Assembly: GCF_035916875.1 (NCBI RefSeq)
Contig: NZ_JAXUHN010000086.1
Span: 31,402-95,401 of the forward strand
Source of the DNA: Methylomicrobium sp035916875
GTDB taxonomy: Bacteria > Pseudomonadota > Gammaproteobacteria > Methylococcales > Methylomonadaceae
Length of the DNA: 64,000 bases
Direction: 5' to 3'
In this document: positions 45,445 through 53,413 of the stretch, in pieces
How positions within the stretch are numbered: the stretch's first letter is position 1
Layout: every line of letters starts with the position of its first letter
Notes under the pieces: generated by a model
Database searches by the model: none
What the model was told of the DNA's origin: nothing
The model's input: the letters and a program-made list of their open reading frames with translations, nothing else
Position numbers and translations under genes: made by a program

Positions 45445-46965
45445 TTAAAACGCTAATTGGAAACGGGTTGCAAAAACTTGTTCGTTGGGCCTATTGCCGC
45501 CTTTGGCCGCGCCGCCATCGAAAGATACATTTTCGTAATCCGCTCGAATGATGGCATTGCTGTTAAGGAACCAGTTTGCGCCTATCGTCCATGCTTTGGC
45601 ACCGGAAGCTGACTTGTTTGGATCAAGGATTCGGAAAGTATCATTATCCACGTCAAGCTGGGTATAGCGGGCCGCAAGCTGCAAGGCGCCCCACCTGCCA
45701 TTGAATGGATCAAAGTTCCGAATGGGTTTGACGCCGGAAAAACTATTATCTTCGCCGGTGACTACATAAGAAGCTAGAATCTGCCAGGCTGTGTTGTTCT
45801 GCTTAACATTGGTATTGCCGCTGACCAGGTGCTGCGAAGACACAACATACTCACCAATGGCGCCGAACGGGCCAGAATACCAATAAGCTTGCGGATAAAT
45901 ACGGTAGGTAGCGCCGTCGGATGTCGGGGTGGCAAAACCGGAATTAACCTTCGTGTAATCAAGAAAAATGCTTCTGCCAATAGGCGTGGACTGAGGTTTT
46001 AAAGCCTGTTTATTCGGATTTCCAACAGAACCCGCCACGCCGAGTCCGAAGCCTTCCAGCCAGGAATAGCCGGTGTGCTGGAACGGATGGGCAAATAAAC
46101 GTCCGTCTATTTCTTTATTGTCATCAGTGTCTTTCGCATCATTATTTGGACTGCCATCGTCTCCAGTGCCATTTGTAACGCCGATCTGATAGATGAAAGT
46201 ATTTTTAGAATCGATAGGACCTGCCACAGTCTCTGTTTTGTAGCCCGGCTTAGAGAACGCGCCATGCAGTTGTATACCTACGTCACGGTTTGGCGCCAAG
46301 TAAGTCGGAAAGCCCCGCTCGAGAAAAGTACCGTCCGAATCGCCCTGTAAACGCTCTAGACTGATCGAAGGCTTGTATTTACCGACTAACAGGCTGGCCG
46401 CAGGATGGTAGGCGTAATCGAGATAAGCATCCGGCAGAATGTTGCTGCCCGCCGCAAAGTCGGGCATGATCTTGTAAAAAATGTTTTTAAAAAAGTAACC
46501 TTCCAGCCAGATACGCGCTTGCCTAATTTCGAATCTGTCGTTCTGCCTATAAAGGTCATTATGCTTGCTATCCTGGGCCTTACTGTTATCATCGATAAAG
46601 AAACGGCCGTCGGCCTGTACCGCTCCACGTATCCGAACCTGATGTTCTTTGTCAGCAGAAGTAATTTTGAATCCATCGGCGCCTGCATCGAATACCGGCA
46701 ACTTACTGAACGTGCTGGCCGTTACTTCATCTTGCACTTCCAATTTACGCTCCAGGGTATTCACCTTTCGGGTCAGTTTTTCCACTTCGGGAGCCGATGT
46801 AACCGGTTTGTTGGATAACACACCGGCATGATCCAACTTCTCCAAGCGGCTTTCCAGTTCGCGGATGCGTCGCTCCAGGGCCTCGGTATCGGCATGGGCG
46901 TCGGGAATACCGAATAAAGCAAGATTAATCACACTTGCTATCGCTGTGCGTTTAAAATGTTTCAT
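45445..46965 (-). CDS. Phosphate-selective (O/P type) porin, probably for sulfate
   Basis: A 506-residue outer-membrane protein. Residues 1-25 are a signal peptide (KHFKRTAIASVINLALFGIP). A coiled coil follows (ALERRIRELESRLEKLDHAG), and then a beta-barrel of the porin O/P family, with IRGAVQADGRFFIDD, RQARIWLEGYFFKNIFYKIM, DFAAGSNILPDAYLDYAYHP and a C-terminal FATRFQLAF ending in phenylalanine. OprO/OprP proteins carry anions. Its place 25 bases upstream of sbp suggests sulfate uptake; this specificity is inferred. The ATG at 46965 has GAGG nine bases upstream and fits the signal peptide. Confidence 0.85.
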   Translation of the reverse strand: MKHFKRTAIASVINLALFGIPDAHADTEALERRIRELESRLEKLDHAGVLSNKPVTSAPEVEKLTRKVNTLERKLEVQDEVTASTFSKLPVFDAGADGFKITSADKEHQVRIRGAVQADGRFFIDDNSKAQDSKHNDLYRQNDRFEIRQARIWLEGYFFKNIFYKIMPDFAAGSNILPDAYLDYAYHPAASLLVGKYKPSISLERLQGDSDGTFLERGFPTYLAPNRDVGIQLHGAFSKPGYKTETVAGPIDSKNTFIYQIGVTNGTGDDGSPNNDAKDTDDNKEIDGRLFAHPFQHTGYSWLEGFGLGVAGSVGNPNKQALKPQSTPIGRSIFLDYTKVNSGFATPTSDGATYRIYPQAYWYSGPFGAIGEYVVSSQHLVSGNTNVKQNNTAWQILASYVVTGEDNSFSGVKPIRNFDPFNGRWGALQLAARYTQLDVDNDTFRILDPNKSASGAKAWTIGANWFLNSNAIIRADYENVSFDGGAAKGGNRPNEQVFATRFQLAF

Positions 46966-47070
46966 AGTCCTTGTCCTCAAAAATAAACTTTGCCATCCGG
47001 TGGTCCGGTCAGACTGCAATTTCTCGTATAATATTTTTTTATCGCCGTTTTTTTCGGTAGAAATGTGTAA

Positions 47071-47247
47071 TTATTTTATTTTATTATCCATGCGTAACTT
47101 CTCCTTACGCTCGATCTGCACGACCTTGCTGTCGTGCACGACGATTTCGATAGAGCCAAAACGGATGCCTTCCAGCATCTGGCTAATCTGATGCACTATT
47201 TCAATGTGTTGATTTTTGTGATGACTGCTTTCAACGTGATTGGCCAT
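47071..47247 (-). CDS. YezD-family (DUF2292) small protein
   Basis: A 58-residue protein that is too short for most gene lists. It has GGAG seven bases before the ATG. The core IRFGSIEIVVHDSKVVQIER matches the YezD/DUF2292 family, which is often encoded beside sulfate and sulfonate transport genes. Its biochemical role is unknown. It is the first gene of the minus-strand porin-sbp-cysTWA row, 106 bases before the porin start, and the shared 29-base motif lies 61 bases upstream of it. It may be a small sulfur-starvation factor. Confidence 0.82.
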   Translation of the reverse strand: MANHVESSHHKNQHIEIVHQISQMLEGIRFGSIEIVVHDSKVVQIERKEKLRMDNKIK

Positions 47248-47307
47248 GCCTGTACTCCATGCAAAAGTCTTGTTGGAGCTAATTTTAAATAGGTGTTTAA
47301 TCTTAAA

Positions 47308-47336
47308 AAAACGATATTATTCGATTTATATATCTG
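47308..47336. promoter_or_regulatory. 29-bp motif, copy 2, upstream of the YezD-family gene
   Basis: The same motif as at 33302-33330, with AAAACGATATTATT on the left and ATATATCTG on the right. Differences fall at positions 15, 19 and 20. It lies 61 bases upstream of the small gene that heads the sulfate-uptake genes, a normal place for an activator or repressor site. The motif does not match the promoter elements I know. Confidence 0.5.
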
Positions 47337-47571
47337 TTTTTTAGTGAACGCCAATTGAGAGCGCAGAAGACGATGCTCTGCTCGATTAATCGTCAGGGAA
47401 AACGAGAGGCGCTACCAAAGATATTGGCGGCCGAATCAATGGAAGAAAAAACCGAAACAAGGTATCCGCCGTTATTAGAACGGCTATACGAGAATGTGAT
47501 CGCCGAGTCTTTCGGCTTTTAGAATCAACCGCTATTCTGAGCGAACAGGAGTTGATAAATAAATCAGGAAG
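47337..47571. other. Remaining intergenic DNA before sodB terminator
   Basis: A plus-strand frame from 47373 to 47522 could encode 49 residues ending YENVIAESFGF. It has no clear ribosome-binding site and no family match, so I do not call it. Otherwise nothing recognisable. Confidence 0.4.
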
Positions 47572-47605
47572 AAAAAAAACCTTCCGCGCATTGGCGCGGA
47601 AGGTT
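47572..47605 (-). terminator. Rho-independent terminator of sodB
   Basis: Read on the minus strand, AACCTTCCGCGC and GCGCGGAAGGTT form a 12-base stem followed by a run of Ts. It lies 15 bases after the sodB stop codon. Confidence 0.9.
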
Positions 47606-47619
47606 ATGACTCAGAAAAT

Positions 47620-48201
47620 TTACGCTGCGAAGTTTGCTGCCGCAAAATCCCAATTCACTAATGCCCAGAAGGCTTCCAGATAAGCTGGACGGGCATTGCG
47701 GTAATCAATGTAATAGGCGTGCTCCCAAACATCGCAGGTCAACAGCGGTTTTTGGCCCGAGGTCAATGGACAACCGGCGTTGCTGGTGCTAACCAATGCC
47801 AGGCTGCCGTCTGCATTTTTGACCAGCCACGCCCAACCCGACCCGAAAGTGGTCACGGCGCATTTGGTGAATTCTTCCTTGAATTTCGCAAAAGAACCGA
47901 ACGTAGCGTTGATAGCATCGGCCAGCACGCCGGTCGGCTCGCCGCCGCCATTGGGCGACAGACTGTTCCAGTAAAAGGTATGGTTCCAGACTTGCGCAGC
48001 GTTGTTGAAGATCCCGCCTGAAGATTTCAAGATAATCTCTTCCAGAGATAAACCTTCAAATTCGGTGCCTGGCACCAAATTATTCAAATTCGTCACATAG
48101 GTTTGGTGATGCTTACCGTAATGAAACTCCAGGGTTTCTTCAGAGATACGCGGCGCCAAGCTATTTTTAGCATAAGGCAAAGCAGGAAGTTCGAAAGCCA
48201 T
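47620..48201 (-). CDS. sodB: Iron superoxide dismutase
   Basis: A 193-residue SodB: ELPALPYAKNSLAPRISEET at the start, metal histidines in FHYGKHHQTYV and FNNAAQVWNHTFYW, and the signature DVWEHAYYIDYRN with the last two ligands. FGSGWAWLV and AAQVWNHTFYW fit the iron form. It converts superoxide to hydrogen peroxide and oxygen in the cytoplasm. No signal peptide is present. It is a single-gene unit with its own terminator, divergent from the CYTH gene. Confidence 0.97.
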   Translation of the reverse strand: MAFELPALPYAKNSLAPRISEETLEFHYGKHHQTYVTNLNNLVPGTEFEGLSLEEIILKSSGGIFNNAAQVWNHTFYWNSLSPNGGGEPTGVLADAINATFGSFAKFKEEFTKCAVTTFGSGWAWLVKNADGSLALVSTSNAGCPLTSGQKPLLTCDVWEHAYYIDYRNARPAYLEAFWALVNWDFAAANFAA

Positions 48202-48453
48202 GTAATAAAATCCTTAATCAGTTGAACATGTTGCGACTAAACAAGCGTAATTCCCACCCATTTAGTCAACTACTACTTTAACATTGCTTGCGGTTGAAAC
48301 AAAGTACGAACTGATAAATCCGCAAAAGCGGCCAATTTGTCGTTTTTTAGCAGATTCTTGCGTTAGGATCGTGATTATTGCGGCTTACTGTTGCCGTTGT
48401 TTTACAATACGCGCATAGTTGAATCCACACGATTTTGATCAAAGGAATATCAC

Positions 48454-48948
48454 ATGGCAATAGAAATCGAGCATAAATTTTTACTCGCGAATGAGAATTG
48501 GCGGCGAGAGATTCAGCACTCCGAAATATTCAGGCAAGGCTATCTGAGTTCGCAGCCGACCAGCTCGATTCGTGTCAGAATTTGCGAACAACAAGCATGG
48601 CTGAACATCAAAAGCGCAACGATCGGCACACACAGGCTCGAATATGAATATGAAATACCGGTCGCCGATGCACAGGAAATTCTGTCCGAATTATGCAAAA
48701 AACCCCTGATCGAAAAGACCCGGCATTATGTGCAGCATGGCGATGATCTCTGGGAGATAGACGAATTCGATGGCGCCAACCGGGGCCTAGTCGTGGCTGA
48801 AATAGAACTCGCCGCAATCGGCCAGCCTTTTGTGAAGCCTGCCTGGCTTGGACCGGAAGTTACCGATGATTTGCGTTATTACAACAACAATCTGGCACGG
48901 CATCCATATTCCGAATGGTGCGACGCTAACCGGCCAATCGCAGAATAA
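48454..48948 (+). CDS. CYTH-domain triphosphate tunnel metalloenzyme
   Basis: A 164-residue protein with the CYTH hallmark IEIEHKFLL at the N-terminus. Alternating charged beta-strands of the tunnel follow (SSIRVRICEQQAWLNIKS, LEYEYEIPVADA, IEKTRHYVQHGDDLWEIDEF and LVVAEIELA). Bacterial relatives such as the Nitrosomonas TTM hydrolyse inorganic triphosphate; class IV adenylate cyclases share the fold. Short stand-alone forms like this usually are triphosphatases. AAAGGAATATCAC precedes the ATG. Confidence 0.87.
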   Translation: MAIEIEHKFLLANENWRREIQHSEIFRQGYLSSQPTSSIRVRICEQQAWLNIKSATIGTHRLEYEYEIPVADAQEILSELCKKPLIEKTRHYVQHGDDLWEIDEFDGANRGLVVAEIELAAIGQPFVKPAWLGPEVTDDLRYYNNNLARHPYSEWCDANRPIAE

Positions 48949-49112
48949 TGGCTTGCAAACGGCTTTCCTCCATTGAGGAAAAAACACTATGTCATTGTTT
49001 AGTTGTACATTAAAGCTTTGTTACATTAGACGAACAGGACATTGCCGAGCGCTTAGAAAAATTTATCAGAAACTTATTGAATTGCAGCGAAGTTTGCTCT
49101 ATAGTTCGCTGT

Positions 49113-49799
49113 ATGAAAAAAACTACTTTTGTTGCATTACTGCTACTTTCCAACCAATGTGTTGCGGACACACTAGGCGACGCATTGCAATCCATTGAAA
49201 GCGAATGGGCGGCCATTTATTATAAAACCCCCAAAGCACAGCAGGGCGAAGCATATCAAAAGCTATTGAACAAAACGACGGTACTCGAGAAGGAACATCC
49301 GAATGCCGCAGAGCCAATCGTATGGGAAGCGGTTATCAAGGCTACCTATGCCGATCACCAAGACGCGATGTCGGCGCTATCTCTGGTCAATGAAGCAAAA
49401 GATCTGCTGCATAAAGCAATCAACATCAATCCTCAAGCGATGGATGGTTCAGCCTATGTAACTTTGGGCACGCTTTATTATATGGTGCCGAAATGGCCGG
49501 TCGCTTTCGGCGATGAGGACAAAGCTAAAGCCTTACTCGAAACCGCGCTTAAAATCAATCCAAAAGGCATAGACAGCAATTACTACTACGGCAATTTTCT
49601 GCTATCCCTTGACCGCACCGAAGAAGCGAAAAAATATTTTGAATACGCTGCGAATGCGCCGACACGTCCCGAGCAAACCTTTGCCGACGATCAATTGAAG
49701 GCGGAAGCGCAAAAAGCGCTAAAGAAAATCAAACAGACCACATCCGATTCAGACGACAATGTGTTCGCATCGTTCAACCATACCGTACAAGTCCATTAA
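49113..49799 (+). CDS. Exported TPR-like protein
   Basis: A 228-residue protein with a signal peptide (KKTTFVALLLLSNQCVADTL) when started at 49113; an in-frame start 36 bases upstream would bury it. The mature part is helical with TPR-like pairs, such as AKDLLHKAININPQAMDGSAY, GTLYYMVPKWP, AKALLETALKINPKGIDSNY and EEAKKYFEYAANAP. GDEDKAK is reminiscent of TRAP-associated TatT proteins. It probably mediates a protein interaction in the periplasm; no partner is evident from the neighbours. Confidence 0.75.
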   Translation: MKKTTFVALLLLSNQCVADTLGDALQSIESEWAAIYYKTPKAQQGEAYQKLLNKTTVLEKEHPNAAEPIVWEAVIKATYADHQDAMSALSLVNEAKDLLHKAININPQAMDGSAYVTLGTLYYMVPKWPVAFGDEDKAKALLETALKINPKGIDSNYYYGNFLLSLDRTEEAKKYFEYAANAPTRPEQTFADDQLKAEAQKALKKIKQTTSDSDDNVFASFNHTVQVH

Positions 49800-49942
49800 G
49801 CTCAATCGGTGACCCGCTCATCGAATGCATCTGTTTGATTCATAACCGCGCAGAACCGATTGGGTATTCTATCAGAACCCGGTTTCTGGTATCATACCGA
49901 TCCTTTCACGACCATAACTCGACAACTTTCCCGGAAATTATT

Positions 49943-50266
49943 ATGGCTTTTGTAGTCACAGAGAACTGTATCAAATGTAAATTTACCGACTGCGTGGATG
50001 TTTGCCCGGTCGATTGTTTTCACGAAGGTCCCAATTTTTTGGTGATTGATCCCGATGAATGCATTGACTGCACTTTATGCGAGCCAGAATGCCCGGCGAA
50101 TGCGATTTTTGCGGAAGATGAAGTGCCTGATGATCAACAGCAATTTATTGCACTGAACGCCGAACTGTCCAAGAAATGGCCAACCATCACCGAGGTCAAA
50201 GGCGCGCTGCCGGAAGCCGATGACTGGAACGGCAAGGCGAACAAAATACAATATCTGGAAAAATAA
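49943..50266 (+). CDS. fdxA: 7Fe ferredoxin
   Basis: A 107-residue ferredoxin with two cluster motifs: CIKCKFTDCVDVCPVDCF and CIDCTLCEPECPANAI. Spacing and the extended C-terminal tail (WPTITEVKGALPEADDW) are those of FdxA-type proteins carrying one [3Fe-4S] and one [4Fe-4S] cluster. It transfers electrons in the cytoplasm. The start at 49943 is the family start; an open frame extending upstream to 49835 does not resemble the family. A terminator follows at 50319. Confidence 0.95.
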   Translation: MAFVVTENCIKCKFTDCVDVCPVDCFHEGPNFLVIDPDECIDCTLCEPECPANAIFAEDEVPDDQQQFIALNAELSKKWPTITEVKGALPEADDWNGKANKIQYLEK

Positions 50267-50318
50267 TTCATTTATCGCCAGAAATTCGAATCAGCAGCGG
50301 TTCGAATTTCACAAACAC

Positions 50319-50347
50319 AAAAAAGCCGGGATTGACCCGGCTTTTTT
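50319..50347. terminator. Bidirectional terminator between fdxA and rplQ
   Basis: GCCGGG and CCCGGC form a stem around ATTGA, with six As before and six Ts after. It therefore works on both strands, ending fdxA and the ribosomal alpha operon. Confidence 0.92.
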
Positions 50348-50367
50348 ATTTGTCCTTTTGACAGGAC

Positions 50368-50730
50368 TTATTGCGGCCGATCAACCAGTTCAACGTAAGC
50401 CATCGGCGCATCGTCTCCGGATCTGAATCCACATTTCATGATGCGCAAATAACCGCCCGGTCTTCCTTGATAGCGTGGACCGAGTTCATTGAACAGCTTG
50501 GTCACCACATCACGATCGCGCAATTTAGCAAAAGCTACACGCCGTTTCGCCACGCTGTCTTCTTTGGATAGGGTAATCAAAGGCTCAGCATACCTTCTCA
50601 ATTCCTTCGCTTTCGGCAAGGTTGTCTTGATCAGTTCATGATTGAACAGTGAGCATGCCATGCTGCTGAACAGCGCCTTTCGATGGCTACTGGTGATGCT
50701 GAATTTTTTTCCGGATTTTCTGTGTCGCAT
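50368..50730 (-). CDS. rplQ: 50S ribosomal protein L17
   Basis: A 120-residue protein opening MRHRKSGKKFSITSSHRKAL, followed by LINHELIKTT-like FNHELIKTTLPKAKELRRYA and GPRYQGRPGGYLRI, all typical of bacterial L17 of the large subunit. It is the last gene of the alpha operon, 25 bases after rpoA, and precedes a bidirectional terminator. Confidence 0.97.
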   Translation of the reverse strand: MRHRKSGKKFSITSSHRKALFSSMACSLFNHELIKTTLPKAKELRRYAEPLITLSKEDSVAKRRVAFAKLRDRDVVTKLFNELGPRYQGRPGGYLRIMKCGFRSGDDAPMAYVELVDRPQ

Positions 50731-50755
50731 TACTTTGGGACCTAGCTATGTGATG

Positions 50756-51766
50756 TTAATTGCTTGAATGACTGTGCTCTGCCAGACTATCCGGCGGCCA
50801 ATTTTCCAGGCGCATACCAAGCGACAGCCCTTTTAGCGCCAAAATGTCTTTGATCTCGGTCAAAGATTTTTTACCTAAATTTGGTGTTTTTAATAATTCG
50901 ACTTCGGTGCGCTGAATCAAATCACCAATATAAAATATATTTTCGGCTTTTAAACAATTCGCCGAACGCACGGTCAATTCAAGATCGTCAACCGGACGCA
51001 ACAAGATCGGATCCCAAGGCACTTCCGGCTCCTTGACTTCAGCTGCCTCAGGCTCTGCGACCTTTTCGAAATCGACAAAAACAGACAACTGATCATGCAT
51101 GATCGTTGCCGCCAACTTGATCGTCTGCTCAGGATCAACCGTACCATTGGTTTCCAGTTCGATGATCAGCTTATCCAGGTCGGTGCGCTGTTCAACACGC
51201 GTGCTCTCGACGTTATAAGCCACGCGAATAATCGGGCTATAAGAAGCATCCACATGCAACGCGCCCACGGCTGAAGCGCTGTCACTGCGCGCTCGGCGCA
51301 CGCCGACGGCCTCATAGCCTCTTCCGCGACGAACACGTATCTTCATATTCAACGCGCCGGACTGCGTCAGATTAGCAATGACCAAATCAGGATTGACAAT
51401 CTCAGCGTCATGCGGCAATGAAATATCAGCAGCCGTTACGGGACCCGCGCCGGTTTTGGATAAATTCAAGACCGCTTCATCTCGCGAATGCAGGATTACA
51501 GCCAATTGTTTTAAATTCAGCAGTATGTCAATGACATCCTCCTGAACGCCTTCGATGGTAGTGTATTCGTGCAGTACGCCGTCGATCTCGACATCGGTTA
51601 CCGCACATCCTGGTATCGTAGAAAGCAAAACACGACGCAAGGCATTGCCAATCGAATGACCAAAGCCGCGTTCAAGCGGCTCAATGACGATCTTTGAATG
51701 ATTCTTCGATTTACTAACAACCTCAACAATACGAGGCTTCAACAAACCAGAAATTGAATTCTGCAT
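50756..51766 (-). CDS. rpoA: RNA polymerase alpha subunit
   Basis: A 336-residue protein. The N-terminal assembly domain has PLERGFGHSIGNALRRVLLS and GVQEDVIDILLNLK; the C-terminal DNA/activator-contact domain has LLRPVDDLELTVRSANCLK and LLKTPNLGKKSLTEIKDILA. It scaffolds RNA polymerase assembly and contacts activators such as LysR-type CysB. The gene lies between rpsD and rplQ in the usual alpha operon order. Confidence 0.98.
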   Translation of the reverse strand: MQNSISGLLKPRIVEVVSKSKNHSKIVIEPLERGFGHSIGNALRRVLLSTIPGCAVTDVEIDGVLHEYTTIEGVQEDVIDILLNLKQLAVILHSRDEAVLNLSKTGAGPVTAADISLPHDAEIVNPDLVIANLTQSGALNMKIRVRRGRGYEAVGVRRARSDSASAVGALHVDASYSPIIRVAYNVESTRVEQRTDLDKLIIELETNGTVDPEQTIKLAATIMHDQLSVFVDFEKVAEPEAAEVKEPEVPWDPILLRPVDDLELTVRSANCLKAENIFYIGDLIQRTEVELLKTPNLGKKSLTEIKDILALKGLSLGMRLENWPPDSLAEHSHSSN

Positions 51767-51787
51767 TTAATTCCCTCGGAATGGTAA

Positions 51788-52408
51788 TTATTTTGAGTAT
51801 AACTCAACAACCAACTGTTCGTTGATATCGCTGCCCAAATCGGCGCGGTCCGGTAACGAGGTAAAAGTACCGGTCATTGTTTTGGAGTTAACCTCAACCC
51901 ACGAAGGAAATCCGTACTGTTCGGTGACCGCCAATGCATCGATAATACGCTGTTGCTTTTTGGCTTTCTCCTTTACAGAAACGACATCGCCGGGCGAAAG
52001 CTGGTACGAAGGCACGTTGATCGTGGCACCGTTGACCAGGAACGCTTTATGGCTAACCAATTGACGCGCTTCCGCACGAGTGGATGCAAAACCCATTCGA
52101 TAAACGACATTGTCCAGGCGTGACTCAAGCAGATTCAACAGGTTTTCACCGGTTGCGCCTTTTTTCAGATCCGCGATTTTATAGTAATTGCTGAATTGTC
52201 TTTCAAGAACACCATAGACTCTGCGCAGTCTTTGCTTTGCGCGAAGCTGCATCGCATAATCTGAAGTCCGTGTACGCTTAGTACCATGCTGGCCGGGCCT
52301 TTGATCCAGCTTGCATTTGCCTTCCAGGGATTTTCCCCGGCTTTTTAAAAACAGGTCAGTGCCTTCTCTGCGGCTTAATTTGCAGGTAGGTCCGAGATAT
52401 CTTGCCAT
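51788..52408 (-). CDS. rpsD: 30S ribosomal protein S4
   Basis: A 206-residue S4 with ARYLGPTCKLSRREGTDLF, the RPGQHG loop, and the S4 RNA-binding region LDNVVYRMGFASTRAEARQL. It is a primary 16S rRNA binder that starts small-subunit assembly and, in E. coli, represses the alpha operon. Order rpsK-rpsD-rpoA is standard. Confidence 0.98.
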   Translation of the reverse strand: MARYLGPTCKLSRREGTDLFLKSRGKSLEGKCKLDQRPGQHGTKRTRTSDYAMQLRAKQRLRRVYGVLERQFSNYYKIADLKKGATGENLLNLLESRLDNVVYRMGFASTRAEARQLVSHKAFLVNGATINVPSYQLSPGDVVSVKEKAKKQQRIIDALAVTEQYGFPSWVEVNSKTMTGTFTSLPDRADLGSDINEQLVVELYSK

Positions 52409-52426
52409 TGTTTACAACTCCAGAGA

Positions 52427-52813
52427 CTATACGCGGCGTTTTTTGGGTGGACGGCAACCGTTATGGGGAATCGGAGTGACGTCGATAATATTAGTAATTT
52501 TGAAACCCAGGTTGTTCAAGGATCGAACGGCGGATTCACGACCGGGACCAGGGCCTTTTATCAGCACATCCAGGTTCTTCATGCCGTATTCCTGCGCAAC
52601 TGTACCCGCCTTCTCAGCGGCAACCTGCGCCGCAAATGGAGTACTTTTACGTGAACCGCGAAAACCTGAACCACCGGAAGTAGCCCAGGACAGCGTATTG
52701 CCTTTTCTGTCTGTAATCGTAATAATGGTATTGTTAAAAGAAGCGTGAACGTGCGCGATGCCGTCAGCGACTTCTTTCTTGATACGTTTTCTGGTTCGAG
52801 CGGGACTAGCCAT
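52427..52813 (-). CDS. rpsK: 30S ribosomal protein S11
   Basis: A 128-residue S11 with DGIAHVHASFNNTIITITDR, GNTLSWATSGGSGFRGSRKS and the C-terminal NIIDVTPIPHNGCRPPKKRR. It lines the platform of the small subunit near the E site. It follows rpsM by 20 bases. Confidence 0.98.
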   Translation of the reverse strand: MASPARTRKRIKKEVADGIAHVHASFNNTIITITDRKGNTLSWATSGGSGFRGSRKSTPFAAQVAAEKAGTVAQEYGMKNLDVLIKGPGPGRESAVRSLNNLGFKITNIIDVTPIPHNGCRPPKKRRV

Positions 52814-52833
52814 TGTTTAACCTCTGCCGGGAA

Positions 52834-53190
52834 TTATTTCTTGATGGGTTTGCGTGGACCTTTACGAGTACGTGCATTCGTTCTCGTTCTTTGTCCTCTG
52901 AGTGGCAAACCACGACGATGCCGTATCCCGCGATAGCAACCTAGATCCATCAAGCGCTTGATATTCATAGACACTTCACGACGCAAATCACCTTCTACGG
53001 TCATCTTGGAAATGATGTTACGAAGCGTATCAAGTTGCTCCTCGGTCAATTCCTTTATTTTGATGGAAGGTAAAATGCCCGCTTCCCCACAAATATTTCT
53101 TGCAGTCTGACGGCCAATTCCATAGATTGCGGTCAATGAAATTTCCGCATGCTTATGATCTGGTATATTTATCCCGGCAATACGCGCCAT
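52834..53190 (-). CDS. rpsM: 30S ribosomal protein S13
   Basis: A 118-residue S13 starting ARIAGINIPDHKHAEISLTA, with YGIGRQTARNIC, RGIRHRRGLPLRGQRTRTNA and RTRKGPRKPIKK. It sits in the head of the small subunit and contacts the P-site tRNA. First gene of the alpha operon after rpmJ. Confidence 0.98.
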   Translation of the reverse strand: MARIAGINIPDHKHAEISLTAIYGIGRQTARNICGEAGILPSIKIKELTEEQLDTLRNIISKMTVEGDLRREVSMNIKRLMDLGCYRGIRHRRGLPLRGQRTRTNARTRKGPRKPIKK

Positions 53191-53267
53191 GTAGATATTC
53201 CCCTGAGTTCTGTTCTTGAGTTAAGCGCCGAATTATAACATTCGTTAACTAACGGCACAAATAATAA

Positions 53268-53381
53268 TTAACCTTGCCGTTGTTTGTGAGTGCCATCTAC
53301 ACAAATCACTCTAACGACGCCATTTCTTTTTACGATTTTGCATTTTCTGCAAATTGCTTTTACCGAAGCTCGGACTTTCAT
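53268..53381 (-). CDS. rpmJ: 50S ribosomal protein L36
   Basis: A 37-residue protein, MKVRASVKAICRKCKIVKRN at the start and THKQRQG at the end. The zinc ligands are the CRKC pair plus the later Cys and His, so this is the zinc-binding (C+) form. It is missing from length-filtered gene lists, but its position between secY and rpsM is the normal one. Confidence 0.96.
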   Translation of the reverse strand: MKVRASVKAICRKCKIVKRNGVVRVICVDGTHKQRQG

Positions 53382-53413
53382 TGGGTTGCTCCTATTGGAA
53401 TCTTAATTTGGGT

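Noticed and set aside
47373..47522. Possible 49-residue plus-strand protein downstream of the 29-bp motif
   Set aside because: No convincing ribosome-binding site or similarity, though it could be a decayed gene end.
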